Shown here in pieces: positions 55,029-64,000 of a stretch of DNA of 64,000 nt. The DNA comes from an uncultured Gluconobacter sp. (GTDB lineage Bacteria; Pseudomonadota; Alphaproteobacteria; Acetobacterales; Acetobacteraceae). Under the pieces are notes generated by a model, which was given only the letters and a program-made list of their open reading frames with translations, was not told the DNA's origin and made no database searches. Numbering within the stretch: position 1 is the first letter of the stretch; every line of letters begins with the position of its first letter. The stretch lies in assembly GCA_937880175.1 (NCBI GenBank), contig CALFLO010000074.1, forward strand, positions 1 through 64,000. Reading direction: 5' to 3'. The position numbers and the translations under genes were made by a program.

Positions 55029-58000
55029 ATGAACGAACTCATGAAGATCCTGGGTCAGACCGGCCAGTCGGTGACCTTCGACCAGATCAAGATCCAGCTC
55101 GCTTCCAGCGAGCAGGTGCGGTCGTGGTCTTACGGCGAAATCAAGAAGCCGGAGACCATTAACTACCGGACGTTCAAGCCTGAGCGTGACGGCCTGTTCT
55201 GTGCTCGTATCTTTGGTCCGATCAAGGATTACGAGTGCCTTTGCGGCAAGTACAAGCGGATGAAGTTCCGCGGTATTGTCTGCGAAAAATGCGGTGTGGA
55301 AGTCACGCTGGCCAAGGTGCGCCGTGAGCGCATGGGCCATATCGAACTGGCCTCGCCGGTCGCGCATATCTGGTTCCTTAAGTCGCTGCCGAGCCGCATC
55401 GCAACGATGCTGGATCTGCCGCTCAAGGACGTCGAGCCGGTCCTGTATTTCGAGAAGTTCCTGATTCTCGACAAGGGCGTCTGCGAATCCGATCAGATCG
55501 ATTCCTATAAGAACGGCAAGAAGCGCGACCAGTACCTGCTGGACGAAATCCGCTGCGAAGACCTTCTGGATGAATATCCGGATGCCGGTATCGACGTCGG
55601 AATTGGCGCCGAAGCCATCAAGCGCGCGCTCTCCAGCTATGACTGGGGCATTCCGAACGATCAGGAGCGGAACCTGAGCCTCGCGGCGCAGGAAAAGGGT
55701 CTGCCGGATCCGTTCGACTATGACGCTGACGTCATGGAAGGCGATTCTGAGAAGACCATGATGCGCAAGAAGCTGCGCAAGGCGACGTCGGAAGCCGCGC
55801 GCAAGAAGCTCGTCAAGCGCCTGAAGCTGGTCGAAGCCTTCGTGGAAAGCGGTTCGCGTCCGGACTGGATGATCATGGACATCGTTCCGGTCATTCCGCC
55901 TGAACTGCGTCCGCTGGTGCCACTGGATGGCGGCCGTTTCGCAACGTCCGATCTGAACGATCTGTACCGTCGCGTCATCAACCGTAATAACCGTCTGAAG
56001 CGCCTGATCGAGCTTCGTGCGCCGGACATCATTGTCCGCAATGAAAAGCGCATGTTGCAGGAAGCTGTTGACGCCCTGTTCGACAACGGCCGTCGTGGCC
56101 GCGCCATCACGGGTGCGAACAAGCGTCCGCTGAAGTCGCTGTCCGACATGCTGAAGGGCAAGCAGGGACGCTTCCGTCAGAACCTGCTCGGAAAGCGCGT
56201 CGACTACTCTGGCCGTTCGGTCATCGTGGTTGGTCCTGAGCTGAAGCTGCATCAGTGCGGCCTTCCGAAGAAGATGGCGCTCGAACTGTTCAAGCCGTTC
56301 ATCTACTCGAAGCTCGAGAAGTACGGTCACGCCACCACCATCAAGGCTGCAAAGCGTATGGTGGAAAAAGAGCGTCCAGAAGTCTGGGATATCCTCGAAG
56401 AGGTAATCCGCGAGCATCCGGTCATGCTGAACCGTGCACCGACGCTTCACCGTCTGGGTATTCAGGCGTTTGAGCCGACGCTGATCGAAGGCAAGGCCAT
56501 CCAGCTTCATCCGCTGGTTTGTACCGCATTCAACGCGGACTTCGACGGCGATCAGATGGCTGTTCACGTGCCGCTGTCGCTGGAAGCCCAGCTTGAAGCC
56601 CGCGTGCTGATGATGTCGACGAACAACATCCTCAGCCCTGCGAACGGCAAGCCGATCATCGTGCCGTCTCAGGATATCGTTCTGGGTCTGTATTATCTGA
56701 GCCTTGAAGTTCCGGAATACCGCGAGACGCCGGACGAAGCCGTCATCAAGGATGGTAAGATCGTCAGGGCTGCTCCGTCGGCTTATTCGGACGTCGCTGA
56801 AATCGAGAGCGCCATGCTTTCGGGCTCGCTTCAGCTGCATGACAAGATCCGTCTGCGTCTGGCGACGGTCGATGCGGATGGCAAGCCTGTCCGTCAGATG
56901 ATCGTGACGACACCGGGTCGTGCGCTGATCGCCCAGATCCTGCCGAAGCATCAGGCCGTTCCGTTCAGCCTGATCAACAAGCAGCTGACAAAGAAGAACG
57001 TGTCCGACGTCATTGACACGGTCTACCGTCACTGTGGCCAGAAGGAAGCAGTGATCTTCTGTGACCGTCTGATGGGTCTTGGTTTCCGTCACGCGGCTCG
57101 CGCCGGCATTTCCTTCGGCAAGGATGACATGATCATTCCGGAAGCCAAGGCAACGCTGGTTGGCAAGACGTCGGAAGAGGTCAAGGAATTCGAGCAGCAG
57201 TATCAGGACGGTCTGATCACGGCTGGCGAGCGCTACAACAAGGTGGTTGACGCCTGGTCACGCTGCACGGACGAAGTCCAGGCCGCGATGCTCAAGGAGA
57301 TCTCCAAGCAGGTCATCGGCAAGCCGACGAACTCGGTCTGGATGATGAGCCACTCCGGTGCCCGTGGGTCGCCGGCCCAGATGAAGCAGCTCGCGGGTAT
57401 GCGCGGCCTGATGGTGAAGCCTTCTGGCGAGATCATTGAGCAGCCGATCATCGCGAACTTTAAGGAAGGCCTGTCGGTTCTCGATTACTTCACATCAAGC
57501 CATGGTGCCCGTAAGGGTCTTGCGGATACGGCGCTGAAGACCGCGAACTCGGGTTACCTGACGCGTCGTCTCGTTGACGTGGCACAGGATTGCATCATCG
57601 TTGAACCGGATTGCGGTACGGAGCGTGGTCTGACGGTTCGTGCGGTCATGGATAGCGGTGAAGTCGTTGCGTCCCTGTCCGAGCGTATTCTGGGTCGCAC
57701 CCTGTCCAAGGACGTCATCCACCCGGTAACGCAGGAGATCGTCCTGCCGCGCAACACGCTGATCGAGGAGCCCGAAGCCGAGCTCATCGAGAAGGCTGGT
57801 GTGGAAAGCGTTGATATCCGCTCCGTGCTGACCTGTGACAGCCGCGTCGGTATCTGCGGCCACTGCTATGGCCGTGATCTGGCACGCGGTACGCCGGTGA
57901 ACATCGGTGAGGCTGTCGGCGTTATTGCTGCCCAGTCCATCGGTGAGCCGGGCACCCAGCTGACGATGCGTACCTTCCATATTGGTGGTGCGGCAACGCG

Positions 58001-59348
58001 TGGTGCCGAGCAGTCGATGGTCGAAGCGTCCCGCGACGGTATCGTGACGATCAAGAACCGGAACGTGGTCGAGAACTCTCAGAAGGTTCTGGTCGTGATG
58101 TCGCGTAACTGCGAGATCCTGCTGACCGATGAAAACGGTGTGGAGCGTGCCCGCTATCGTGTGCCTTACGGTGCACGCCTGATGGTCTCGGAAGGGGAAG
58201 CGGTGACGCGGACCCAGAAGATGGCCGAGTGGGACCCGTACACCCTGCCGATCATCACCGAGCAGGCTGGCACCATCGAGTATCTCGACCTGATCGACAG
58301 CATCACGCTCGTTGAGCGTATGGATGAAGTCACCGGTCTGAGTTCGAAGGTCGTCGTTGACTACAAGCAGGCAGCCAAGGGTGTGGATCTGCGTCCGCGT
58401 CTGCAGCTCAAGGATGCTTCCGGCAACGTCGTCAAGCTGGCCAATGGTAATGACGCCCGCTACTTCCTCTCCCCAGACAGTATTCTGTCGGTGGAGAACG
58501 GAGTGGAGGTCAATGCCGGTGACGTGCTGGCCCGTATTCCTCGCGAAGGCTCCAAGACCCGTGACATTACGGGTGGTCTGCCGCGTGTGGCGGAACTCTT
58601 TGAGGCGCGGCGTCCAAAGGACCATGCGATCATTGCCGAAGGCGAGGGACGCATCGAATTCGGGAAGGACTACAAGTCGAAGCGCTGCGTCATCGTCAAG
58701 AATGACGATACGGGCGAAGAGACCCAGTACCTCATCCCGAAGGGCAAGCACGTTTCCGTTCAGGAAGGCGACTTTGTGCAGAAGGGCGATCCGCTGGTCG
58801 ATGGTCCGCGCGTGCCGCATGACATTCTCAAGGTCATGGGCGTCGAGGCACTGTCCGACTATCTCGTCAACGAGATCCAGGATGTCTATCGACTGCAGGG
58901 CGTGAAGATCAATGACAAGCATATCGAGGTCATTGTTCGTCAGATGCTGCAGAAGGTTGAAATCCTTGAGCCGGGCGATTCGACCTACCTGATCGGTGAG
59001 ACGGTGGACCGGATCGAGTACGAGGGTGAGAACCAGCGTCTGACGCAGAACGGGGATACGCCTGCAAGGGCAATGCCTGTCCTGCAGGGCATCACCAAGG
59101 CGTCCCTGCAGACGCAGTCCTTCATCTCGGCGGCCTCCTTCCAGGAGACCACACGTGTCCTCACGGATGCGGCCACGTCGGGCAAGGTGGATACCCTCAA
59201 CGGTCTCAAGGAGAACGTGATTGTCGGGCGTCTGATCCCGGCAGGAACGGGCAGTGTGATGAACCGTCTGCGGGGCATCGCTGCCAGCCAGGATCGTCAG
59301 CGCGTTGGTGGAACATCTCCGAAGGCTGTCGAAGACGCAGCGGAATGA
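55029..59348 (+). CDS. rpoC: RNA polymerase beta' subunit
   Basis: The start at ATG 55029 gives 1439 residues beginning MNELMKILGQTGQSVTFDQI. Zinc ligands C70, C72, C85 and C88 are present, the catalytic NADFDGDQMAVH is intact near 501-512, and a second zinc site lies in CDSRVGICGHCYG. It follows rpoB, and a terminator-like pair of hairpins is downstream. Confidence 0.98.
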   Translation: MNELMKILGQTGQSVTFDQIKIQLASSEQVRSWSYGEIKKPETINYRTFKPERDGLFCARIFGPIKDYECLCGKYKRMKFRGIVCEKCGVEVTLAKVRRERMGHIELASPVAHIWFLKSLPSRIATMLDLPLKDVEPVLYFEKFLILDKGVCESDQIDSYKNGKKRDQYLLDEIRCEDLLDEYPDAGIDVGIGAEAIKRALSSYDWGIPNDQERNLSLAAQEKGLPDPFDYDADVMEGDSEKTMMRKKLRKATSEAARKKLVKRLKLVEAFVESGSRPDWMIMDIVPVIPPELRPLVPLDGGRFATSDLNDLYRRVINRNNRLKRLIELRAPDIIVRNEKRMLQEAVDALFDNGRRGRAITGANKRPLKSLSDMLKGKQGRFRQNLLGKRVDYSGRSVIVVGPELKLHQCGLPKKMALELFKPFIYSKLEKYGHATTIKAAKRMVEKERPEVWDILEEVIREHPVMLNRAPTLHRLGIQAFEPTLIEGKAIQLHPLVCTAFNADFDGDQMAVHVPLSLEAQLEARVLMMSTNNILSPANGKPIIVPSQDIVLGLYYLSLEVPEYRETPDEAVIKDGKIVRAAPSAYSDVAEIESAMLSGSLQLHDKIRLRLATVDADGKPVRQMIVTTPGRALIAQILPKHQAVPFSLINKQLTKKNVSDVIDTVYRHCGQKEAVIFCDRLMGLGFRHAARAGISFGKDDMIIPEAKATLVGKTSEEVKEFEQQYQDGLITAGERYNKVVDAWSRCTDEVQAAMLKEISKQVIGKPTNSVWMMSHSGARGSPAQMKQLAGMRGLMVKPSGEIIEQPIIANFKEGLSVLDYFTSSHGARKGLADTALKTANSGYLTRRLVDVAQDCIIVEPDCGTERGLTVRAVMDSGEVVASLSERILGRTLSKDVIHPVTQEIVLPRNTLIEEPEAELIEKAGVESVDIRSVLTCDSRVGICGHCYGRDLARGTPVNIGEAVGVIAAQSIGEPGTQLTMRTFHIGGAATRGAEQSMVEASRDGIVTIKNRNVVENSQKVLVVMSRNCEILLTDENGVERARYRVPYGARLMVSEGEAVTRTQKMAEWDPYTLPIITEQAGTIEYLDLIDSITLVERMDEVTGLSSKVVVDYKQAAKGVDLRPRLQLKDASGNVVKLANGNDARYFLSPDSILSVENGVEVNAGDVLARIPREGSKTRDITGGLPRVAELFEARRPKDHAIIAEGEGRIEFGKDYKSKRCVIVKNDDTGEETQYLIPKGKHVSVQEGDFVQKGDPLVDGPRVPHDILKVMGVEALSDYLVNEIQDVYRLQGVKINDKHIEVIVRQMLQKVEILEPGDSTYLIGETVDRIEYEGENQRLTQNGDTPARAMPVLQGITKASLQTQSFISAASFQETTRVLTDAATSGKVDTLNGLKENVIVGRLIPAGTGSVMNRLRGIAASQDRQRVGGTSPKAVEDAAE

Positions 59349-59353
59349 GAAGG

Positions 59354-59384
59354 GGATCCCTGCTTTTGAATAAAGCGGGGATCC
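59354..59384 (+). terminator. Hairpin after rpoC (first)
   Basis: A 13-bp stem with one wobble (59354-59366 with 59372-59384) and a 5-base loop, directly after rpoC. Confidence 0.6.
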
Positions 59385-59389
59385 GTCTC

Positions 59390-59430
59390 GCCCGATTCCA
59401 GAAAGTTTCTTTGCAGAATCGGGCCATTTT
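59390..59430 (+). terminator. Hairpin after rpoC (second, with T-run)
   Basis: GCCCGATTC (59390-59398) pairs with GAATCGGGC (59416-59424), with inner AGAA/TTCT pairing, followed by CATTTT. It is the more likely rho-independent end of the rpoBC message. Confidence 0.65.
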
Positions 59431-59441
59431 GGCTGAACCAC

Positions 59442-59470
59442 TTGACTTGAGGGCGAACCCTTCGTAGGTT
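59442..59470 (+). promoter_or_regulatory. Candidate str operon promoter
   Basis: TTGACT at 59442-59447, a 17-base spacer and TAGGTT at 59465-59470, just after the rpoC terminator. It would start a leader of about 250 bases before rpsL; the leader has no gene and I recognise no known riboswitch in it. Confidence 0.6.
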
Positions 59471-59725
59471 CCGCGCCCTCGGCTCCTGCCTTCTCGTAAG
59501 GCTGAAAAAGCCGACGAAGTTTAAAGAATCGCATGCGGTGCCGCTATTCTCTCCCGAGAGGAAATGCTAAGGCCGCACGCTGGAGAGAGAAGGGAACAGC
59601 CTATGCTGTTTCCTTTTCACGATGTGAAAATGGCAGGCGGTCCTACCGCATGTCGGTTGGAATAAATGTCAAGACAGAAGCAGCAATGTTGCTGTCTGAA
59701 ATAGGACAAGGATTGGGAAGGGCGC

Positions 59726-60097
59726 ATGCCGACCATCAACCAGTTGATCGCGAATGGCCGTGAGCCGGCCGCAAAGCGGAACAAGGTCCCCGCACTGCAG
59801 GGCTGCCCGCAGAAGCGCGGCGTTTGCACGCGTGTGTATACCGTAACGCCGAAGAAGCCGAACTCCGCTCTGCGTAAGGTCGCCAAGGTGCGTCTGACCA
59901 ACGGGTATGAGGTCGTGAGCTACATTCCGGGTGAAGGTCATAACCTTCAGGAACACAGTGTTGTTCTGATCCGTGGTGGCCGCGTGAAGGATCTTCCTGG
60001 CGTCCGTTATCACATCCTGCGTGGTGTGCTTGATACACAGGGTCTCGCCAAGCGTCGTCAGCGTCGTTCGCTGTATGGCGCCAAGCGTCCGAAGTAA
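59726..60097 (+). CDS. rpsL: 30S ribosomal protein S12
   Basis: The 123-residue product begins MPTINQLIANGREPA and has TPKKPNSALRK with K43, and GGRVKDLPG with K88. Both residues, altered in streptomycin-resistant mutants of other bacteria, are wild type. S12 acts in decoding. rpsG follows 12 bases downstream. Confidence 0.98.
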   Translation: MPTINQLIANGREPAAKRNKVPALQGCPQKRGVCTRVYTVTPKKPNSALRKVAKVRLTNGYEVVSYIPGEGHNLQEHSVVLIRGGRVKDLPGVRYHILRGVLDTQGLAKRRQRRSLYGAKRPK

Positions 60098-60109
60098 GAG
60101 GTATTTGGA

Positions 60110-60586
60110 ATGAGTCGCCGTCACCGCGCTGTAAAGCGTGAGATCCTTCCCGATCCGAAGTTCGGAGACGTCGTCATTACGCGCTTCATGAATGCGCTGA
60201 TGTACGATGGTAAGAAATCCACTGCCGAGGGCATCGTTTACGGTGCGCTCGAAGTCATGCGCCGCCGCGGCGGCACGACTGCAGATCCGGTGGCCATGTT
60301 CCACTCGGCTCTGGATAACGTGAAGCCTGCGGTTGAAGTCCGCTCGCGTCGCGTCGGTGGCGCAACCTATCAGGTTCCGGTTGAAGTCCGCACCGAGCGC
60401 CGTCAGGCTCTCGCGATCCGCTGGCTGATCGACGCCTCCCGCAAGCGTGGCGAGAACACGATGCAGGAGCGTCTGTCCAACGAACTGATGGATGCGGTCA
60501 ACAACCGTGGCTCCGCTGTCAAGAAGCGCGAAGACACGCACCGTATGGCTGAAGCCAACAAGGCATTCAGCCACTATCGCTGGTAA
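60110..60586 (+). CDS. rpsG: 30S ribosomal protein S7
   Basis: The 158-residue product begins MSRRHRAVKREILPDPKFGDVVITRFMNALMYDGKKSTAE and contains QVPVEVRTERRQALAIRWLI. S7 nucleates assembly of the 30S head. In most genomes fusA follows; here the next gene is tuf, 115 bases on. Confidence 0.97.
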   Translation: MSRRHRAVKREILPDPKFGDVVITRFMNALMYDGKKSTAEGIVYGALEVMRRRGGTTADPVAMFHSALDNVKPAVEVRSRRVGGATYQVPVEVRTERRQALAIRWLIDASRKRGENTMQERLSNELMDAVNNRGSAVKKREDTHRMAEANKAFSHYRW

Positions 60587-60611
60587 TCAGAACCGGTTAA
60601 AGGGCTTCCGG

Positions 60612-60640
60612 CAGTGTGTCGATCTCAGGATCGCACACTG
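60612..60640 (+). terminator. Hairpin between rpsG and tuf
   Basis: CAGTGTG (60612-60618) pairs with CACACTG (60634-60640), and CGATC with GATCG inside, with a one-base bulge. It sits where fusA would normally begin. No T-run follows. Confidence 0.45.
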
Positions 60641-60701
60641 ACTGGTTTGAACTTTCAGTCTTACTCCCGTTCCAGGTGGAGCGGGGTTTTGGAGAAAGAC
60701 G

Positions 60702-61892
60702 ATGGCAAAGGCTAAATTCGAGCGGACGAAGCCGCACTGCAACATCGGCACCATCGGTCACGTCGATCACGGCAAGACCTCGCTGACTGCTGCAATCACC
60801 AAGACGCTGGCAAAGACCGGCGGCGCCACCTACAGCGCGTACGACCAGATCGACAAGGCTCCTGAAGAGCGCGCTCGTGGTATCACCATTTCCACGGCTC
60901 ACGTTGAGTACGAGACGGCCAACCGTCACTACGCTCACGTGGATTGCCCGGGTCATGCTGACTACGTGAAGAACATGATCACGGGTGCAGCTCAGATGGA
61001 CGGCGCAATTCTCGTCGTGTCCGCTGCTGATGGTCCGATGCCGCAGACCCGCGAGCACATTCTGCTTGCGCGTCAGGTTGGCGTTCCGGCACTGGTGGTC
61101 TTCCTGAACAAGGTTGATCAGGTTGACGATCCGGAGCTTCTTGAGCTCGTGGAAATGGAAGTTCGCGAACTTCTGTCTTCCTACCAGTTCCCGGGCGACG
61201 ATATCCCCATCGTCAAGGGTTCTGCTCTTGTGACGCTGGAAGATGGCGACGCAGCGATTGGTGAAGACCGCGTTCTCGAGCTGATGACGCAGGTTGATGC
61301 CTACATCCCGCAGCCGGAGCGTCCGGTTGACCGTCCGTTCCTGATGCCGATCGAAGACGTGTTCTCGATCTCGGGTCGTGGTACGGTTGTCACGGGTCGC
61401 GTCGAGCGTGGTGTTGTCAATGTTGGCGACGAAGTCGAGATCATCGGCCTGAAGGACACCATCAAGACGACCGTTACGGGCGTTGAGATGTTCCGCAAGC
61501 TGCTCGATCGCGGTGAAGCCGGTGACAACATCGGTGCGCTGGTTCGTGGCACGAAGCGTGAAGACGTCGAGCGTGGCCAGGTTCTGGCAAAGCCCGGCTC
61601 CATCACGCCGCACAAGAACTTCAAGGCTGAGGCATACATCCTCACGAAGGAAGAAGGCGGTCGTCACACGCCGTTCTTCACGAACTATCGCCCGCAGTTC
61701 TATTTCCGCACGACCGACGTCACGGGCGTCGTGACGCTGCCGGAAGGTACGGAAATGGTCATGCCGGGTGATAACGTTGCCATGGACGTGGAGCTGATCG
61801 CTCCGATCGCCATGGACGAAGGCCTGCGCTTCGCTATCCGCGAAGGTGGCCGTACCGTGGGTGCCGGTGTGGTTTCTTCCATCACCGCCTAA
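60702..61892 (+). CDS. tuf: Elongation factor Tu
   Basis: The 396-residue GTPase delivers aminoacyl-tRNA to the ribosome. GHVDHGKT is at 19-26, a DCPGHADY motif follows and NKVDQVDD gives the guanine base contact. The three domains and length are normal. It follows rpsG without fusA and is closed by a strong terminator. Confidence 0.98.
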   Translation: MAKAKFERTKPHCNIGTIGHVDHGKTSLTAAITKTLAKTGGATYSAYDQIDKAPEERARGITISTAHVEYETANRHYAHVDCPGHADYVKNMITGAAQMDGAILVVSAADGPMPQTREHILLARQVGVPALVVFLNKVDQVDDPELLELVEMEVRELLSSYQFPGDDIPIVKGSALVTLEDGDAAIGEDRVLELMTQVDAYIPQPERPVDRPFLMPIEDVFSISGRGTVVTGRVERGVVNVGDEVEIIGLKDTIKTTVTGVEMFRKLLDRGEAGDNIGALVRGTKREDVERGQVLAKPGSITPHKNFKAEAYILTKEEGGRHTPFFTNYRPQFYFRTTDVTGVVTLPEGTEMVMPGDNVAMDVELIAPIAMDEGLRFAIREGGRTVGAGVVSSITA

Positions 61893-61922
61893 AGTCCTGC
61901 TTTTAGCTGTTGGCTTTGACAG

Positions 61923-61953
61923 CCCCGGCCAGATTTTTTCTGGCCGGGGTTCC
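61923..61953 (+). terminator. Terminator after tuf
   Basis: An 11-bp GC-rich stem (61923-61933 with 61939-61949) with a T-only loop, followed by TTCCC. It ends the str operon before rpsJ, so the S10 operon probably has its own start. Confidence 0.75.
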
Positions 61954-62012
61954 CTTTCAGGGGCAATGGCAGTAGGACGAGACCCGAATTTTTGAGTTGG
62001 ACGAACAAGAAC

Positions 62013-62321
62013 ATGGACAACCAGAACATCCGCATTCGCCTTAAGGCGTACGATCATCGCGTGCTGGACAACAGCACCAAGGAGATCGTAAACACGGCGA
62101 AGCGTACGGGTGCGCGGGTTCGGGGTCCGATCCCGCTGCCGACGCATATCGAACGGTTCACGGTGAACCGCTCGCCACACGTGGATAAGAAAAGCCGCGA
62201 ACAGTTCGAAATTCGGACTCACCGCCGGCTGCTCGACATTGTCGAGCCGACCCCGCAGACCGTGGACGCCCTCATGAAGCTCGACCTCGCCGCTGGCGTG
62301 GACGTCGAGATCAAACTCTAA
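62013..62321 (+). CDS. rpsJ: 30S ribosomal protein S10
   Basis: The ATG at 62013 gives 102 residues beginning MDNQNIRIRLKAYDHRVLDNSTKEI and containing RVRGPIPLPTHIERFTVNRSPHVDKKSREQFEIRTH. S10 also acts in antitermination (NusE). It starts the S10 operon; rplC follows 10 bases downstream. Confidence 0.97.
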   Translation: MDNQNIRIRLKAYDHRVLDNSTKEIVNTAKRTGARVRGPIPLPTHIERFTVNRSPHVDKKSREQFEIRTHRRLLDIVEPTPQTVDALMKLDLAAGVDVEIKL

Positions 62322-62331
62322 GGTCCAGACG

Positions 62332-63015
62332 ATGCGAACCGGATTGATTGCAAAGAAGCTGGGAATGACCCGGCTGTTTAAGGAAGATGGCACTCATGTG
62401 CCTGTGACGGTCCTTCACCTTGACAATGTCGAGGTTGTGGATGCCTGCACGAACGAGCGCGATGGCTATACCGCCATTCAGCTCGGACTTGGTGATGCCA
62501 AGGTGAAGAATGTCACCAAGGCGAACCGTGGCCATTTTGCCCGGGCCAAGGTCGAGCCAAAGAAGCATCTGGCAGAGTTCCGCGTCTCCGAAGACGCCCT
62601 GCTGGAAGCTGGAACCAAGCTGTCCGCTGCTCACTTCGTTGTGGGGCAGAAAGTTGACGTCACGGGCCAGAGCAAGGGCAAGGGTTTTGCGGGTGTTATG
62701 AAGCGTCATAACTTCGCAGGTCTCGAAGCATCCCACGGCGTCTCCATCAGCCACCGTTCCCACGGTTCTACAGGCCAGCGCCAGGATCCTGGCAAGGTCT
62801 TCAAGGGAAAGAAGATGGCAGGTCACATGGGTGACGAGCGTGTTACCACGCTCAACCTTGAGATCGCTGCCGTGGATGAAGAGCGCAACCTGATCATGGT
62901 CAGGGGTGCAATTCCTGGTGCGAAGAACGGCCTTGTGCTGATTCGCGATGCAATCAAGAAGGCTCGCCATGCTGATGCGCCGTACCCGGCAGCAACAGTG
63001 GCGGCCGCCGGTTGA
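62332..63015 (+). CDS. rplC: 50S ribosomal protein L3
   Basis: The 227-residue product begins MRTGLIAKKLGMTRLFKEDGTHVPVTVLHLD and contains KGKGFAGVMKRHNFAG and SHRSHGSTGQRQDPGKVFKGKKMAGHMG. L3 is an early assembly protein near the peptidyl-transferase centre. Its stop precedes the rplD start by 11 bases. Confidence 0.98.
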   Translation: MRTGLIAKKLGMTRLFKEDGTHVPVTVLHLDNVEVVDACTNERDGYTAIQLGLGDAKVKNVTKANRGHFARAKVEPKKHLAEFRVSEDALLEAGTKLSAAHFVVGQKVDVTGQSKGKGFAGVMKRHNFAGLEASHGVSISHRSHGSTGQRQDPGKVFKGKKMAGHMGDERVTTLNLEIAAVDEERNLIMVRGAIPGAKNGLVLIRDAIKKARHADAPYPAATVAAAG

Positions 63016-63026
63016 GGACGAGGGGC

Positions 63027-63641
63027 ATGGAATACGATATCAAGACCCTCGATAATGGTAGCGCAGGCTCTGTCGCGCTTCCTGAAGAGATTTTTGCGGT
63101 CACGCCGCGCTCTGACATCATGGCACGTGTTGTGCACTGGCAGCTCGCAAAGCGCCGTGCCGGTACGCACCGGACCAAGGGCATGGGTGAAGTTTCTGGC
63201 ACGACCAAGAAGCCTTTCCGTCAGAAGGGCACGGGTTCTGCCCGTCAGGGCTCCCTGCGTGCACCGCAGTTCCGTACGGGTGGCGTTGTTCATGGTCCGG
63301 TCGTTCGCGATCACGGCTATGACCTTCCCAAGAAGGTCCGTCGTCTCGGCCTGATCTGCGCTCTGTCGCAGAAGGCTGCAGAAGGCAAGCTGATCGTTCT
63401 CGATGCAGCCAACGGTGTCACCAAGACCCGTGAAGCCGCAGCGAAGATCAAGGCTCTGGGCTGGACGTCCGCACTGATCGTTGATGGCGCCGTTGACGAG
63501 CAGTTCGCTCGCGCAGTTGCCAATCTGCCGAAGATCGACGTTCTGCCGACCATTGGTGCAAACGTCTACGACATCCTCAACCACGACGTGCTGGTCATCA
63601 CCCGCGCCGGTCTTGAGGGTCTTAAGGAGCGTCTGGCATGA
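63027..63641 (+). CDS. rplD: 50S ribosomal protein L4
   Basis: The ATG at 63027 with a GAGG SD gives 204 residues beginning MEYDIKTLDNGSAGSVALPEEIFAV. The loop RRAGTHRTKGMGEVSGTTKKPFRQKGTGSARQGSLRAPQFRTGG is the L4 signature. L4 lines the exit tunnel and represses the S10 operon in enteric bacteria. ATGA overlap with rplW. Confidence 0.97.
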   Translation: MEYDIKTLDNGSAGSVALPEEIFAVTPRSDIMARVVHWQLAKRRAGTHRTKGMGEVSGTTKKPFRQKGTGSARQGSLRAPQFRTGGVVHGPVVRDHGYDLPKKVRRLGLICALSQKAAEGKLIVLDAANGVTKTREAAAKIKALGWTSALIVDGAVDEQFARAVANLPKIDVLPTIGANVYDILNHDVLVITRAGLEGLKERLA

Positions 63642-63979
63642 CCACCAATACCGTCATGAACGCACATAAGACTGCACAGAACATGTCACAGGAAGCCCTG
63701 TATGACGTGATCCGTGCACCGCTGATCACCGAAAAGGCTACGCTTCTTTCCGAGCGTAACCAGGTGGTGTTCAAGGTCGCTCCCGGTGCGACGAAGCCTC
63801 AGATCAAGGCTGCGGTTGAGAAGCTCTTCAATGTAAAGGTCACCGGCGTGAACACGCTGGTCCAGAAGGGCAAAGTCAAGCGCGTCAAGGGTCGTCCCGG
63901 CCGTCGCTCGGACATCAAGAAGGCGTATGTACAGCTTGCTGAAGGTCAGTCCATTGACCTTACAGCCAAGCTGGGCTGA
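63638..63979 (+). CDS. rplW: 50S ribosomal protein L23
   Basis: The ATG at 63638 overlaps the rplD stop and has AAGGAG at 9 bases, so I keep the 113-residue form; an internal start at 63683 (98 residues, closer to the usual length) has no SD. The core is YDVIRAPLITEKATLL, NQVVFKVAPGATKPQIKAAVEKLF, VNTLVQKGKVKRVKGRPGRR. L23 lies at the tunnel exit. Confidence 0.94.
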   Translation: MTTNTVMNAHKTAQNMSQEALYDVIRAPLITEKATLLSERNQVVFKVAPGATKPQIKAAVEKLFNVKVTGVNTLVQKGKVKRVKGRPGRRSDIKKAYVQLAEGQSIDLTAKLG

Positions 63980-63995
63980 CGCGGGGTAGGATACC

Positions 63996-64000
63996 ATGGC
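63996..64000 (+). CDS. rplB: Start of rplB (50S ribosomal protein L2), cut by the window end
   Basis: Only the ATG and two more bases are present at the window end, after a GGGGTAGGA-type SD and the rplW stop. The identity comes from the conserved S10 operon order alone. Confidence 0.6.

Noticed and set aside
52843..57092. Long reverse-strand open frames opposite rpoB and rpoC (about 715-723 codons) and opposite tuf (about 598 codons)
   Set aside because: They mirror the codon bias of highly conserved genes on the + strand, have no SD or recognisable domains, and the + strand products are certain.

Overview
The window is a chromosomal segment of an alphaproteobacterium, most likely an acetic acid bacterium of the Gluconobacter type. 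The grounds are adjacent Entner-Doudoroff genes edd-eda near a flagellar block and a 2-ketogluconate-reductase-like dehydrogenase, alphaproteobacterial families (DUF3576, a FzlA-like GST), many TonB/RND envelope genes, and about 60% GC outside the flagellar genes. The species is inferred, not proven. No IS element, prophage or CRISPR array was seen.

Layout. 1-6.9 kb: end of an unidentified gene, a NIPSNAP protein, a YfdX-family periplasmic protein, edd-eda, a YdjM-type membrane protein, purH and a small exported protein. 7.1-15.2 kb: a low-GC flagellar block fliK-flgD-fliF-fliG-fliH-fliN-flhA. 15.4-28.1 kb: NAD kinase, a 2-hydroxyacid dehydrogenase, LMW phosphatase, AEC transporter, acs, and the operon DUF3576-leuS-lptE-holA, then a large SARP-type regulator. 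28.5-28.9 kb: a tRNA-Arg(CCU) gene split in its anticodon loop by a compact group I intron, the most notable element here. 29-32.9 kb: a TonB-dependent receptor divergent from a Tat-exported MRJP/Yellow-family protein. 32.9-36.1 kb: a YidB-like protein, minE-minD-minC and a FzlA-like GST. 36.1-48.0 kb: a BaiN-type flavoprotein, a small lipoprotein, rmuC, a small caspase/CHAT-like protein, an OmpR-type two-component system and a three-gene RND efflux operon. 48.1-64 kb: rplKA-rplJL-rpoBC, rpsL-rpsG-tuf and the start of the S10 operon (rpsJ-rplC-rplD-rplW-rplB).

How it works together. edd-eda form the KDPG branch of sugar-acid catabolism, while the hydroxyacid dehydrogenase and NAD kinase fit ketogluconate/NADP metabolism. 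DUF3576-leuS-lptE-holA is a housekeeping run with overlapping or abutting genes. The min genes and the FzlA-like protein both point to control of FtsZ. The ribosomal/RNA polymerase block is conserved but departs from the textbook order: fusA is missing between rpsG and tuf, and secE-nusG do not precede rplK, where an RND operon sits instead. Many starts were moved inward from the longest open frame on the basis of Shine-Dalgarno (SD) sequences and family length.
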